This document shows positions 1-11,580 of a DNA stretch of 64,000 nucleotides, in pieces. Source of the DNA: Acorus gramineus. Lineage: Eukaryota > Streptophyta > Magnoliopsida > Acorales > Acoraceae. The notes beneath the pieces are model-generated. The model worked only from the letters and a program-made list of their open reading frames with translations. It did not search any database and was not told the DNA's origin. The first letter of the stretch is position 1. Each line of letters begins with the position of its first letter. Position numbers and translations under genes: made by a program. The stretch spans positions 6,572,001 through 6,636,000 of the forward strand of contig CM060849.1 in the NCBI GenBank assembly GCA_030737835.1, written 5' to 3'.

Positions 1-250
1 ACGTGGAAAGGTTTCCATGGCTTGCATTTTTTTTTTTGAGGGGATGAGGGTGTGTGAAGTGAAATGGAAATTGTGAAGTGGTTCTTTTTGTAATAAGCCC
101 ACACAAACGTGGAAAGGTTTTCATGGCTTGCTTCTTTTTTTTTTTTTTTGAGGGGGGGTTCTTTTTGTAATGGAAGTGCTAAAGGTGGTTCTTTTTGTAA
201 TAAACCCACTTCACGTGGAGCAATCTCTCAAACTTGTTTTTAAAGGTGTT
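1..250. repeat. Direct repeat, about 106-bp period
   Basis: The segment starting acgtggaaaggtttccatgg at position 1 recurs at 107 with few changes, including the following T-run and a shared block gtggttctttttgtaataa. It is a local tandem duplication at the window edge, so the array may extend to the left. No coding potential is seen. Confidence 0.6.
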
Positions 251-780
251 CCGCAGTGTCAACGTTTCTGCAGAAGGAGTTTGAGACTGTGAGGGGCCTC
301 TTCTCTGCATGGGGCTGCTTCTGCGTCGGGGCTGCATCTACGAGGTGACAGAGCCGCTCCATCTACATCTCTTGACGTACTTCTTTTGGGCCTAGGCAGA
401 TGTCCTGTTCCCCGTGATGTGGTCTTCAATCTTTATGTTTATGTTTTGTTTGCTTGATTGTAGATTGGTGCTAATCCTAAACACTGACCTTGCTTTCCTT
501 AGGTGGTTGTACTCCTTTCTTTAGTTAATGAAAAGAAGTAGAAGCCTACCACTTCATTTTTCAAAAAAATATATATATGTTTTTCACATGTGGATCTTTT
601 TAGTATTCCAAACATGTCCATGTCTCTTTTTTCATAGAAAAAAATGGAAAGACTAGAATTGAAGTGAAAATGTGCCTTATTAAGGGCCAGATTTGTTAAT
701 TGGTTTTTTAACTGGGCCCTAAGAGAATTTTTAAAGTGGGGCTCCATATATATTTATAAAAAATCTAACTTATTTTAATC

Positions 781-813
<33 letters not shown>

Positions 814-879
814 AATTAGATACATGATATCTCATAATAATTTAAAAGTCCAAAAGCAATAACAAAAAGTTAAATTTTT
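251..879. other. Non-coding stretch with TA/CA microsatellite
   Basis: No supportable gene. An (AT)n-(AC)n microsatellite lies at about 781-813. The remainder is AT-rich unique-looking sequence that leads into a fold-back MITE. Confidence 0.5.
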
Positions 880-1309
880 GAGATTTTTATTTTTAAGTCC
901 CTATAAACATGCCTATTTAGGTATCGGTCCCCCACTTCATCATATTTCTTTTTTAGTCCCCATATTCAACCGTCTATTTGGTTTTTAGTCCCTCCGTCAA
1001 ACGTCTAGCCATACACAGTTAATTTGTGAAATGTGATTTATTTTTAAGCTCCTATAAACTATGTTATTTAGTAATTAGTCATTCCCTTCTTTATATTTTA
1101 CAGGGACTAATCATTAAATAACATAGTTTATAGGGACTGATCACTAAATAACATAGCTTATAGGGACTTAAAAATAAAATCACATTTCACAAATTAACGG
1201 TGTATCGACAGACATTTAGTTGAATATGGGGACTAAAAAGGAAATATGAAGAAGTGAGGGACCAATCTTTAAATAGGCATGTTTACAGGGACTTAAAATT
1301 AAAAATCCC
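880..1309. mobile_element. Fold-back MITE, copy 1
   Basis: The left half (phrases such as tttttaagtccc, agtccccatattcaac, cacagttaatttgtgaaatg) is repeated as its reverse complement in the right half, so the whole unit folds into one long hairpin of about 430 bp. Candidate 9-bp flanks are taaattttt at 871-879 and taaatttta at 1310-1318 (8 of 9 match), the size expected for a Mutator-type target duplication. Two further clear copies lie at 7948-8220 and 9357-9826, with a decayed one near 17.6-17.9 kb. It encodes nothing. Superfamily assignment is inference. Confidence 0.75.
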
Positions 1310-3378
1310 TAAATTTTAATGGAAAACTTAATTAGAGGTCCATGGGGACATCTCTGTAATAACAATAGATCCCTGGACTGTTTTACAATAACAATAAGTC
1401 CCTAACCTCAAAATCTATTATCTTTGGATCTCTCAAACTAACAAAGTTACTAACAGCCCTTTGAAATACCCTTTATACCCCTCCCACTTAAAACTCTCTC
1501 CCCTAAAATCATTCTCTCCCTCTTGTACACCCTACCTTCCCCTTCTCTCCCTCCTCTGTGTAGCCCCCTCCACCCCGCCCCCCCCCCCCCCATTTCCACT
1601 CTCCTCTCTCTCACACACAACCTCATTTTCGTCGTCCAACCTTGCGAAGGACCCTGGGAGCTCGAATCGGTGGTGTCTGCACTCTCTCCAGCGAGATCGA
1701 GAAGGTGAGGTCTCACACGGAGCTCTGGAAACTCGAATCGGCAGTGAAGAAACATGTTTTCTCCCTCCTCATAGTCCTAGATTGAGAAGGTACCAATGTG
1801 CTTTAACATTTTCACATTTGAAGGAGAAATGTATCAATGCGTTCAACATTTTACATATGGATTAATTCATTCTGTTTCTCTTACTTGGAACTTACAACCC
1901 CAGAATTCAATCTGTTTGTTGTGTTTTGATGATGGAGATTGGATTGTAACAGTTGACAATCATTGGAACTTTATGGAATTGTTATTGATTTTATTAATTT
2001 CTTAGAACTCTGGTTGCATATGCTTACAAATACATTATGTATGCCCCCCACTTGTTTGCAAAATAAAAAACTGGAAAGGGAATAGAATAAGGAATAGATG
2101 GGTGGATTAAGTTTATTTACTTATATATTCCAGTTCTATGCCTCCCTCTTGATAAAGATAAAATATTCATACTTCATTTCACTTAGATATAATCAATGTC
2201 AACCAAGAATAAAATAGAATAACTTTCACCTGAAGAACAATATTATTACATGTGGTACCATTAAATTATCAAGTGGGAGTTACAACTTTTCTGTTATCAG
2301 AACTGAGGAAGAAATGGTAAAATATGTTTGTAAAACGTAGGAGTTTCTGTAGTCTTCTATTGAAGTGTATTCTAGATAGTTATTTCAAACTTGATACAAT
2401 TATCTATGTCCAAGGGTGAGAGTCACATTCATCTAACATATAAGTCTGTCATTACTCACACAAGCACACAACTACCCATATCTTGATAATCACTACATAT
2501 AATCACAAATTCTTCATACGTAATGGGCTTCTCATGCTATGTGTGAGGAAAAATGCTCTTAAAACTATCAGTATAAAAGCAAATATGCTTACATTTGACA
2601 TATGCTCAAAACTTATCAAATTAAACAAATAAGGCAATCTTACTCAAACATTTATTATATGTGTATGCATTGAAATTGTCTTTAAACTATTATCTTATTC
2701 AACCCCACTTATGTTTTTAGTCTATTAATCTGACCATATTTGGTCTCAGGAATCCACTTTAGATGAAGGACAACATACATTAAATTTCTCACTAACAACT
2801 TGAGCTGTTGCTACAACTGGTAGATGCTCGTTCGTTGTGAATCCCATGTTATGTTCTAATATGCCCTTGGCTTTGCAGGCTGTGGACATCAGCACCAACA
2901 CTTTAAATTCTTTTCTTTATTAGCAATTTGTGATTTTCCCAAGTCAAGTCAGCCTACTAAACCCCTTTAGTCCGAGTTTCTTGAAACTATTATAAAAGGC
3001 TAAGATGGGAAGTAACAATATGTGATTTTCTGTTTTTCTTTTTTGATTTTCAACAGGGAGAAGTTATGAGAATTACATGTCCGCCACTTCCATCAAAAAT
3101 AGATTCAAGGTGATCTGCGGATCTGTTTCTACGGGGCAATATCCACTATAGAGCTTAAAAGTAAGATTCCTTCATATAAATAGTAACCAAATATGGCGAG
3201 CACCTCATAAAAAGAACGGACATGGATTTTGAGCAAAAAGACATTCCAAGGTTCCGAGGGAGATACGCAGTCAAAGTCATTCGGAAAACTAAAGAGAGTG
3301 AAAATCAGATAAAGAAAATATAAGAAGACTGTAAAACATATAAAGAGCAAATGTGATGTGTTTGTAATATGCGGTGGT

Positions 3379-4250
3379 TGTCACGCCCCAGGGCGGCCGT
3401 CCCCGAGACGTGGCAATATATAATATCAGAAATCAGTACAAGAGGTCAACAATGATGCCAATAAAACATACAAGGCTAATAAAGCAATGATAACTGATAG
3501 CTCACTGAAAAGCGGAAGTATAAAACATCACTAAGTCTATAAACTAAAATATTATTACAGATTTGAATACACAATTACTGTCCTGTGAAAGCTAAGTCTA
3601 ATCCAAATAAAATATAACCAGTGCAACACACACGATTTATCAATACATAAATGACTCTAGGACTGCTGACAGCCCTCACTCGCCAATCGCTAGATGGGGA
3701 CACTTCCACGCACGCAAGATCACGTCACAGGGAAACTTCAGCTCCATGCCTAACACCGCCCCTGTAGAAGAAACAGTGCCCGAGGGGTGAGCTACAAGCT
3801 CAGTGAGTGGTTGAAAACCAAACACCATCACAACAATTCAATACTAAGGCAATTTCCTTTCAAGGAAAAACATGGGTAGAAACCCAAAGGATAATAAGGT
3901 CACGCGACAATGCGACCATACCTCGCTCTCACCCTCACTCCAGGAGGGAGGCTCTTGGGACACTCGGGGAGGAACAACTGTTAACCATAACATATAGTGT
4001 TATTAGATAACGAGATACAACGAGTCCATCCGCTACGAGGTAGAGATACACTACGATACCTCAAGCGTTAGGAGTAACATACCCAGAGTATACTCGATGG
4101 GTATAAGAGTCACGTGACTACATGACTTCAACTCACCCTCACCCCTAAGGGTGACATGGGACTGTTGGGAGAAATTCATCTGCTCTACACCCTTCGTCAT
4201 CTGGTAGCCCTCTCCCGGATAGCCTCTATCTGGTATACTCCCATTATCAG
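3379..4250 (-). mobile_element. Probable Ty3/gypsy LTR fragment nested in MULE
   Basis: Read on the - strand, this block ends ggggcgtgaca at 3379, a terminus common in plant gypsy LTRs, preceded by a GC-rich stretch. It also contains a cluster (about 3660-3810) with a gaggggtgagct-type block typical of such LTR sequences. I could not find a matching 5-bp target duplication on the far side, and the boundary at about 4250, where the minisatellite starts, is approximate. The family call rests on remembered sequence style and is tentative. Confidence 0.4.
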
Positions 4251-4624
4251 TACACTGTTGTACCTGTTACAGGTTTTGTATGTTACACTATGTACATTGT
4301 TATTACCATTGTGTACACTATTATACCTGTTATAGATATGTATGTTACACTATGTACACTGCTATCAACAGTATGTATATGCACATATCAGGTTCATAGG
4401 TGACCATATATACACTATTATTCTCAATTTGTACAACCTTATAACTCTTACAGGTTCTGTGTGTTATACTATGTACACTGTTAGAAACAATATGTACAAT
4501 GTTGTACCTGTTATAGAGGTTCTGTATGTTACACTATATACACTGTTATTACCCTTGTGTACGCTGTTATACCTATTACAGGTTCTGTATGTTACACTAT
4601 GTACACTGCTATACCTGTTACATG
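4251..4624. repeat. Compound minisatellite, 42+21 bp units
   Basis: A 42-bp unit (tacactgttgtacctgttac, then aggttttgtatgttacactatg) alternates with a 21-bp unit (tacattgttattaccattgtg), giving a 63-bp higher-order period with partial and diverged copies. Related gtacac and cactgttat pieces are scattered through the rest of the same MULE (about 5170-5230, 5620-5670, 5800-5850). An open frame of 113 codons across it only follows from the repeat and is not a gene. Confidence 0.8.
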
Positions 4625-4799
4625 TGAATATCGAGAAAATATATCATTCTAAAAGAAACACAGATTATTCGTCAATCTTTTAACATAGACAGATGTTTAT
4701 AAACTTTCAATAGAATACATCATTGATAAAACCGATAGATGTTCATAAACTATCAATAGAGTAGTACATCATTGATAAAAAAAGATAAATGTTCATAAG

Positions 4800-5517
4800 C
4801 TTTCAAGAAAAATACATCATTCTTCAACGGCGACTGCATTATTGCATGTCTAACCTTGTCATTCTTCATGTACAGAAAATCTAATGAATGTGCTATGGCA
4901 TAATTGGTTAGCTACATTTGAAAATCTTCAACATCTTCAAACTGTTGATTGACTGAATGAATGCAATTATCCCAAAAATTTGTGAGCATCCCATGTGACG
5001 TACTCCCGCAAATGGCTTCCATTTGGGTGACCACGCTACAAGATGTAGCTACCGTATTATTCATGTTCAAATAGACTGTATTAGATTCCTGCAATTCATT
5101 TTGTTGAGGGCATGCATTGGGTATAAAAATATATATAACATTGAATTCCTGTTTTATGTGTCAAAATTATATATGTGTGTGTGCACATTGTTATCTCTGT
5201 ATGTGTACACTAATAAAATTCATATGAAATGGCAGTCATTTTTACCTTATTTCTGCATCTCCACCACAGGATTGCTCATCATTCAGAGTAACAGATATCT
5301 CGACAATCATGGCCCCACACATCTTTTGGATGTCGTACATCCTCTCTACTGTCTTATCCTTACCAATAGTAACTTTAATCATTTCTTTCCCCAGAACTTT
5401 ATACTTCAGAATGACTCTGCCCGCATCGAACCCCCATCTTTCCACCAATTCATTGACAATATAAGAAAATGTTAATGTTCTACATATGTTATCCAGCTCT
5501 GCATCATATATGTACAA
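4800..5517 (-). pseudogene. MULE transposase N-terminal remnant
   Basis: On the - strand, 5517-5242 encodes a segment (ERWGFDAGRVILKYKV, then CGAMIVEISV) with the layout of the ubiquitin/PB1-like N-terminal region found in plant MULE transposases. After a likely intron, 5094-4800 encodes VNQQFEDVEDFQM, a TAG stop at about 4912-4914, then LTNYAIAHSLDFLYMKNDK. This is the typical spacing of the MULE DNA-binding region that precedes the zinc-binding cysteines. The reading then breaks off. No DDE core, CCHC or SWIM motif follows, so only the first quarter or so of a transposase remains. Its position between the inverted ends at 1321 and 6372 supports the MULE call. Family match is from memory and unverified. 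Confidence 0.6.
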
Positions 5518-6381
5518 GTGTCATAATTGGTTCCATTGTTGAACAATAATAAAGTAATATGCAAATATGAAAATGCAACTGACATGAATTTGGACTGTGT
5601 GCATGCTTAGAAAACACACAACATTGTTGACAATGTACATTATTAAGTTCTCTATGCACACTGTTATTCACACTTTAAGAATCTCATAATTCAAGAACAT
5701 GCACAACTATATAAAGAGTGAAAGTTTGAGAATTTCATAAATGTAGAACATGCACGACTACATAAAATGAACAAGCGCCGCACACTATACCACGCATTGT
5801 ATGTGTACACTGATAAGTGCACTGTGTACACCCTTACACTTTGAAATTCTGAAAACTCTCTATTTGTGGAACATTCATATAAACATCTCACATTACAACA
5901 TAAGAGGAATACAATATTGTAACAACATTCCATAAAAAAACATACATTGGTACCTCAAGGGGGTGAGATCGGGGCTTGGGGAGGTCGGGATCACGATCGA
6001 GGGGTTGGCGTCGCGAGAGGTGGGAGAGGGGCGCCGTTGGGGATGCGGGAAACGGTCGGGGGGGGGGGGCGATCAAAGTTGTTTGGGGGCGAGATCAGCG
6101 CAATAGGAGCTCGTGGAGGTGATTTGACAAATTTTTGAGTTGTTTGGGGGGAAAAGAGAGAAGTTAGGGGAGAAAGAGAGGTTGGGGGAGAAGAAATTAA
6201 TGTTCACTTGGGGGTAAAAGAGGAAAAAAAATAACTAGAATGGATGGAAGTTGGATGGAAGGACCCAAACAAAATACCATCACTAACTTATGGACCTAAA
6301 GAAAATAAGAAAATGTCAAGGGACCTATTGTTTTTACACAGGTGTCCCCAAGGATCTCTAATTAATTTCCCCAATTTTAAT

Positions 6382-7947
6382 TGAATGAAAAAAATCTAAA
6401 AATATAAAAAATACCTAAAGAGGATTTGAGCATCATTTAATTTAACTAATTGGAAGGATAGAAAGATTTACTTAGAATTAGACGTTGGAGAGAGATCTTA
6501 AAACTCAAATACCTAGAGAAATGGTGATTTATCAGTATGATAGGAGATATTTGGGGAGAGAGAAATTTTAGGCTTGATTTTGGGAGAAAAAGTGCATTGG
6601 GAGAAACTAATTCACTATGAAAAATCATAGCATATCTCACCATTTTTTTTTCCATTGACGATTCTTGGGGTCCATCCCTAGGTTGGGGCCCTAAGCAAAT
6701 TGTATTGGTTGCCTCTGGCCCTCGGCTTATCTATGGGATGGATGAACTCATCAAACTTGGCTGATATATGCTTTTAAGGGGAAAAGAAAAAATTCTTGAC
6801 AATCACTTCAAACCTCTTATTTCCACAACATCAAAATTTGAATACCTAGCCAATTTATATATAAATCAATTGATTAATGATCTTAGAAAATCTTCAGATT
6901 TATAAATGAGTTTCAATGACTTTAATTTTTGTTCTTTAATTATTGTGAGAGTGTAATTATTATTATTTTTATTATTATTATTATTTGTACATCCCTTGTA
7001 ATTTTAGGTTCTTGGAAAAAAAAATATTATAGATTGTAGTTGAAGTTCGCCCCTTCTAGAGTGAATTCCTGTCTCCGCCACTGCTTGTTGGTCCATGTTT
7101 CTTTAATCGTAGTAGTGTGTTGTTGTTGTACTCCGGACGGTCGCTCTATTCCAAGCCTTAGTGTATCAAAAAAATAAAAAATAAAATCATTCAACTTCTA
7201 GACATACTATCAACATAGTTTGTAAAAGAAAAAAAATACTAATTTGAGTACAATAACCAACGAGCGCTGATACACGCAGGTCTTTTTGCAACCCATTTTG
7301 CAGTTCCATACGCTATGATAATGTAGTATATACTGCACTATCATAGTGTATGGGTTCTATCATAATATATGACCTAATTTTTTTTTTCATTTTTTCACCA
7401 TGAAAAAAAATACACTAATGTATCTCAGTATATATTTTATTTCATGTAATAGCATGCACTTCAAAAGGTGAGTGTATAATTTTTTTTAAAAAAAAATGAA
7501 AGGACAACAATTGGGCCTATAATATAGGCTGAGTATATCTTTTTCCATAACCAACCTATTGGATTTATGTATACCAAAAAGTCCACAACAAAGCAACATC
7601 TATTGCTGAAAACCAGCAACATAAAACCCAGGTGATTCATAATTACTCTCATTCTAACATATTTAAGGCTCCCTAGAAGACGTCTAGACATTCAACTTAG
7701 AATCCTTCACTCAATAAAAACTTCATAAGAACATAGAAATATACACACATTGCATCTGACAGTGGAACCACATAACACCTCCTCCATTCAATTAAAAAGT
7801 CCACGATGGGCTTGTGCTTTCACATTTGTTCCTTTTAATATAAAAGTAATACAATTACTCATCTGATTTGATGATCGACGCTGTGAAAAATTATAAAGCA
7901 CATATATATATATATATATATATATATTGAATATACAAAAAAAAAAA
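6382..7947. other. Intergenic AT-rich stretch
   Basis: No supportable gene. It contains a (TTA)n tract near 6957-6985, a block at about 7040-7090 (tctccgccactgc) that looks like the end of an hAT-type MITE of the family seen intact at 20850-21197, and an (AT)n tract at 7899-7926. Short open frames here are AT-rich and show no family features. Confidence 0.4.
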
Positions 7948-8220
7948 GGGATTTTTAGTTTTAAGTCCCCACAAATCATCATATTTAGTGATCGATCCCT
8001 CCCTTCTTCGTATTTAGGTTTTAGTCCCCAGATTTAAATGATAGTTCCTTTTTAGTCCCTAAGAGGGACCTATCCATAAATTATTTAATTTACTTTTTAA
8101 TCCCTGTGAGGGACTATTCATGAATTATCCTTTAAATCGGGGGACTAAAACCTAAATATGAAGAAGGGAGGGATCGATCACTAAATATGATGATTTGTGG
8201 TGACTTAAAAATAAAAACCC
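7948..8220. mobile_element. Fold-back MITE, copy 2 (short form)
   Basis: The ends are gggatttttagttttaagtc (left) and the reverse complement of tgacttaaaaataaaaaccc (right). The inner arms (gatcgatccctcccttcttc against gaagaagggagggatcgatc) pair almost perfectly, so the element is one hairpin of 273 bp. It shares its ends with the copies at 880-1309 and 9357-9826. The target duplication is unclear because the left flank is an A-run. Confidence 0.75.
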
Positions 8221-9356
8221 TGGAAAAAATTATCAAAAAATCTTCTAAAAATTAAAAATATCAAAATCAGTTATTTTTAAAAATTATACATAAAAAATCT
8301 CATTTTATAATTTTAGAAACACAAAATACTAACAAACCCTTACGTAATTAGATCCTTAAGATATTTTATACCTCTTAACTTTGTTAAAATATATCACCCT
8401 CTTAATTTTGTCAATGTATTTCACACACACTCATGTAATTTTTTTTTTATTCTAAACTCTTTGTGATTAGGTATATTTTATGAGATATGTGCAATATAAT
8501 TTAAGTTTTTTATGATGAACTCCATTAAATGTTGATGCTTCTTTTTTAAAAAAATGGATATATACTAATGACGTCATTAAAATATGTGAATAGCCAAGAA
8601 AAAAAAATTTGAATAAGGATTTAGAATATTAAAATATCATCTACTATATTGGGGCGTAACACACATTTAAATTATATAATATGATTATACATAATGAAAA
8701 ATAATAAACAATATCAGGTAAGATATATATAAGAAACACACAATTTAATATATAATAACATAACCTCTAAGGGGATTGATTTGTGTCATATAGAGATAAT
8801 GTTATTTTGTAAAAAATATATGTTTTCAGTATGCAATAACCTAACAAGGGTTAGAGTAATATTAATGATCTAGTTAAATAAAGGTAGATTAGTCTTTTGT
8901 GTTTTTAAAATTGTAAAATAAAACTTTTTTAAGTATAATTTAAAAAAAGTGACTGGTTTGGATATTTTTAACTTTTAGGAAATTTTTTTGTTATTGTCCC
9001 TTGAATATACTAATTTTTATCCATATTTTATATTTGTATATATCTGAATTAAGAAAAATATATATGAAAAAAGGACCCTGCAAAAATGACTATATAATAA
9101 ATAATGTTCTAGTATATATGTTTGGAACCAAATTATATAAAGAATTTACATTTATAGCGAAAAGGATCTCAATTTGATAGTGATGTGGTGTAGATCATAT
9201 TATGATATCTCAATAAATTAAATATTTTAAAAATCAATAAAAAAATTCTTCTACAAAAAACAAATTCGCGGCAAAAAGTCATATAATTCGAAGCAAAAAA
9301 GTCATATCTTTTGCTACGAACATCCATTTTGCAATAAAAAGTTATATTTTTTTTTT
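8221..9356. other. AT-rich intergenic stretch
   Basis: Very AT-rich, with no open frame worth calling. From about 9240 the repeated phrases gcaaaaagtcatat and ttgctacgaac resemble the sub-terminal sequence of a DNA transposon into which the next MITE has inserted. Confidence 0.3.
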
Positions 9357-9826
9357 GGATTTTTAGTTTTAAGTCCCTGTAAAGTGTAAACATGTCTATT
9401 TAGGGATTGGTCCTACATTTATTCATATTTCTTTTTAAGTCCCCATATTCAACTGCCTATTTGGTTTTTAGTCTCTCCGTTAAACGTCCGTCCATACACA
9501 GTTAATTTGTGAAATGTGATTTTATTTGTAAGTCCCTGTAAACTATGTTATTTAGTGTTAAGTCCCTGTAAACTATGTTATTTAGTGATCAGTCATCAGT
9601 CTTTGTAAAATATGAAAAAAGGAGGGACTGATCACTAAATAATATAGTTTACAGGGACTTAAAAATAAATTACATTTCACAAATTAACGGTGTATGAACG
9701 GACGTTTAATGGAGGGACTAAAAGCCAAATAGGCGGTTGAATATGGGGACTTGAAAAGATATATAAAGAATGGAGGGATTGATCTCTAAATAAGCATGTT
9801 TACAGGGACTTAAAAATAAAAATCTC
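9357..9826. mobile_element. Fold-back MITE, copy 3
   Basis: The left end ggatttttagttttaagtcc pairs with the right end acttaaaaataaaaatctc, and the inner arms (cacagttaatttgtgaaatg against catttcacaaattaacggtg) pair as well. It is about 470 bp, closest to the copy at 880-1309, and has an extra internal repeat of aagtccctgtaaactatgtt. Both flanks are T-runs, so the target duplication cannot be read with certainty. Confidence 0.75.
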
Positions 9827-9954
9827 TTTTTTTTTTTATGTAAAATTATCCCTACGAATAAAAATTTCGCAGTGAAAAGTCTATTTAGCTACGAAAGTTT
9901 GCTGTAGTGATTATTCTGTTTACAAAATTCTTCTATTCAAATTTTTTCTGTTTA

Positions 9955-10255
9955 GAAAAAAAGATTTTGATCCAGTGATAATCAATCCATTCTGACCATC
10001 GACAGAAGAATGATTCAATTCAAAAACTCTATTTAATCACACATCAGGGGATCAATGGAATCCCGCGGGTCATATTATATATCTGGAATGAATCGCGTTG
10101 GAGAAGGATATTCATTCAAATATAACATCACCTACGTATCTCTCTCCATTAGGAGATGTCAATCTATTTAACTCTTAAATTGTTATCTTTTATATTACTA
10201 TTTTTCTCATCTTTGAGTTCTTCAAAATCTCTGAGATACAAATTGTCATAAAACA
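9955..10255. repeat. Left copy of diverged direct repeat around TRIM-like element
   Basis: The order of phrases (gattcaattcaaaaactc, atcagggga, cccgcgggtc, gagttcttcaaa, gagatacaa) recurs at 11695-11950 in the same orientation with many substitutions. It appears to be an old tandem duplication with the TRIM-like element inserted between or within the copies. Function is unknown. Confidence 0.5.
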
Positions 10256-10613
10256 AAAAATCATTTCCAACACAAACTAGAAAAAAATATGTGAAAAATA
10301 CAAAAAGAGTACATATATACTGTTAGAATTTTGTGACCAAAATACATAATTCAATCTTCTCTCATGTATTGTAACCAATTTCACATTATTGCATCCGTTT
10401 GAAGATTACACACACACACATAGATATTAAATAGATACATGCATGAAAGGAAATCATTGCATGAGTTATAATGTATTGCAGGCGTTGTGGAGAATGAAAC
10501 GCTGAAACCCAAAATTTAATCTCATACGATTTCCAATTGTGGTGAACTGTTGTATATCATTTATTTCGGTTGATTAATATTGATGTCTATAAAAAGGACT
10601 CATGCATCCTTTG

Positions 10614-10793
10614 TGTTAGAATAAAAGAAAGAGAATTCTTGTTATTGTATCAGAGGAACTAAATGCTCTATTTATAGATACACAAAGGAAAACCTAAATT
10701 ACCAGAAAATGAATCTAGAAAAACTAAAAAACTAATAATATCACAATAATGATAATAAAGATATAATATTCTCCTAATAATTATTCTTTAAGA
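10614..10793 (-). repeat. 3' LTR of TRIM-like element
   Basis: Left-hand LTR, which is the downstream LTR because the element lies on the - strand. It ends ..aaga instead of the canonical ..aaca of its partner, a small terminal decay. It differs from the other LTR at many positions, suggesting an old insertion. Confidence 0.85.
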
Positions 10794-10829
10794 CCCCTCC
10801 CAAACTCTGAAAGGTAGAATCCTTAGAGT

Positions 10830-11265
10830 TTGTACAAAAATGAGAAGGTGGTGGAGGCTGGTGACAACGACGGGCGGCATGACAAGGCATGGCACGACGT
10901 GACAGAGGCGCTACACAGTGCAGCAGGGGCACAAAAAGTGCACGGCAGGGACGCTGCAAGCGTGACAGGGGCTCTGCACGGTGCGGGAGGGGCGAGGACA
11001 GGAGCGCGGACGGGCGTAGAGACAGGCCCGAGCATGCGCGCGACGTGGCAGGGCAGATCCAAGCATGGCTGAGCAGGGCTGCGCGACGCAGCAGGGCAGA
11101 TCCCGGGAGATCCGAGAGCGCTGGGATGGCCTGGTAGGGCGCCTGACAGGGTGCAACAGCAGGGCCGATGTGGCACGGATGGCAGGGCACGACGGCAGGG
11201 CTGGCAGGGCATGACAGCAGAGCTGGCAAGGCATGACGGCAGGATCGCAAGGCGCCTCTAAGGAA
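10830..11265. repeat. GC-rich degenerate tandem repeat inside TRIM-like element
   Basis: A GC-rich island of about 435 bp in otherwise AT-rich DNA. It is built of imperfect short units around ggcagggc and catgacggcagg, most regular at about 11150-11250. Several overlapping frames stay open in both directions only because stop codons are rare in this composition. The Ala/Pro/Cys-rich or Arg/Gly-rich translations show no domain. It is best described as repeat cargo between the LTRs. Confidence 0.7.
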
Positions 11266-11399
11266 GAAAAAACAGCAAGAAGAAAAATATAGGTATCAAA
11301 AGTCCTCCCCCGCTCTGATTGTAGACTCCTCGACCGGAGCGGGGAAGAGGGAATAAAAGCTTTTGTAGATCTAGGATTCTTGGAGTGACTCTAATACCA

Positions 11400-11580
11400 T
11401 GTTAGAATAAAGCAAATTGAATTCTTATTATTGTATTAGAGGAGCCAAATACTCTTTATTATAGATATATAGAGAAAAACCTAAATTACTAGAAAATGAA
11501 ACTAGAAAAACTAATAAACTAATAACATCACAATAATGATAATAAAGACATAATATTCTTCTAATAATTATTCTTTAACA
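11400..11580 (-). repeat. 5' LTR of TRIM-like element
   Basis: Right-hand LTR, upstream in element orientation and adjoining the primer-binding site. It begins tgttagaataaag and ends ttctttaaca, followed by the target duplication ctttg. Confidence 0.85.

Larger units (their letters stand above)
1321..6372. mobile_element. Non-autonomous Mutator-like element (MULE)
   Basis: The ends are inverted repeats of about 55-60 bp. The left end reads ggaaaacttaattagaggtc from 1321, and the reverse complement of the right end from 6372 reads ggggaaattaattagagatc; both continue into a shared tggggaca and aacaata block. The element is flanked by a perfect 9-bp direct repeat, aattttaat, at 1312-1320 and 6373-6381. 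A 9-bp duplication with long inverted ends is the MULE signature. Inside are a remnant of a MULE transposase N-terminus on the - strand (4800-5517), a minisatellite (4251-4624) and a probable nested LTR fragment (3379-4250). The stretch 1381-3378 has pyrimidine-rich and AT-rich non-coding sequence without recognisable genes. Most of the transposase, including the catalytic DDE part, is missing, so the copy is a deletion derivative. Confidence 0.85.
10614..11580 (-). mobile_element. TRIM-like non-autonomous LTR element
   Basis: The two LTRs (10614-10793 and 11400-11580, about 180 bp) start tgttagaataa and end ttattctttaaga or ttattctttaaca. The element is flanked by a perfect 5-bp target duplication, ctttg, at 10609-10613 and 11581-11585. 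On the - strand, the LTR at 11580-11400 is followed directly by a primer-binding site, tggtattagagtc (11399-11387), matching the 3' end of initiator tRNA-Met. A purine tract gggaggggtc abuts the other LTR at about 10794-10803. The internal part is only 606 bp, carries no gag or pol, and is dominated by a GC-rich repeat block. Size and structure fit a TRIM. Confidence 0.88.

Noticed and set aside
1450-1865. Open frames on both strands near the left end of the MULE.
   Set aside because: The DNA is pyrimidine-rich, the translations are Pro/Ser- or Gly/Arg-rich, and no family features are seen.
4342-4683. 113-codon open frame.
   Set aside because: It runs over the minisatellite and repeats the same Tyr/Leu-rich phrase.
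10774-11250. Several long overlapping open frames on both strands in the GC-rich block.
   Set aside because: They overlap in several frames, consist of low-complexity Ala/Pro/Cys or Arg/Gly runs, and follow from GC-rich repeat composition inside a TRIM-like element.
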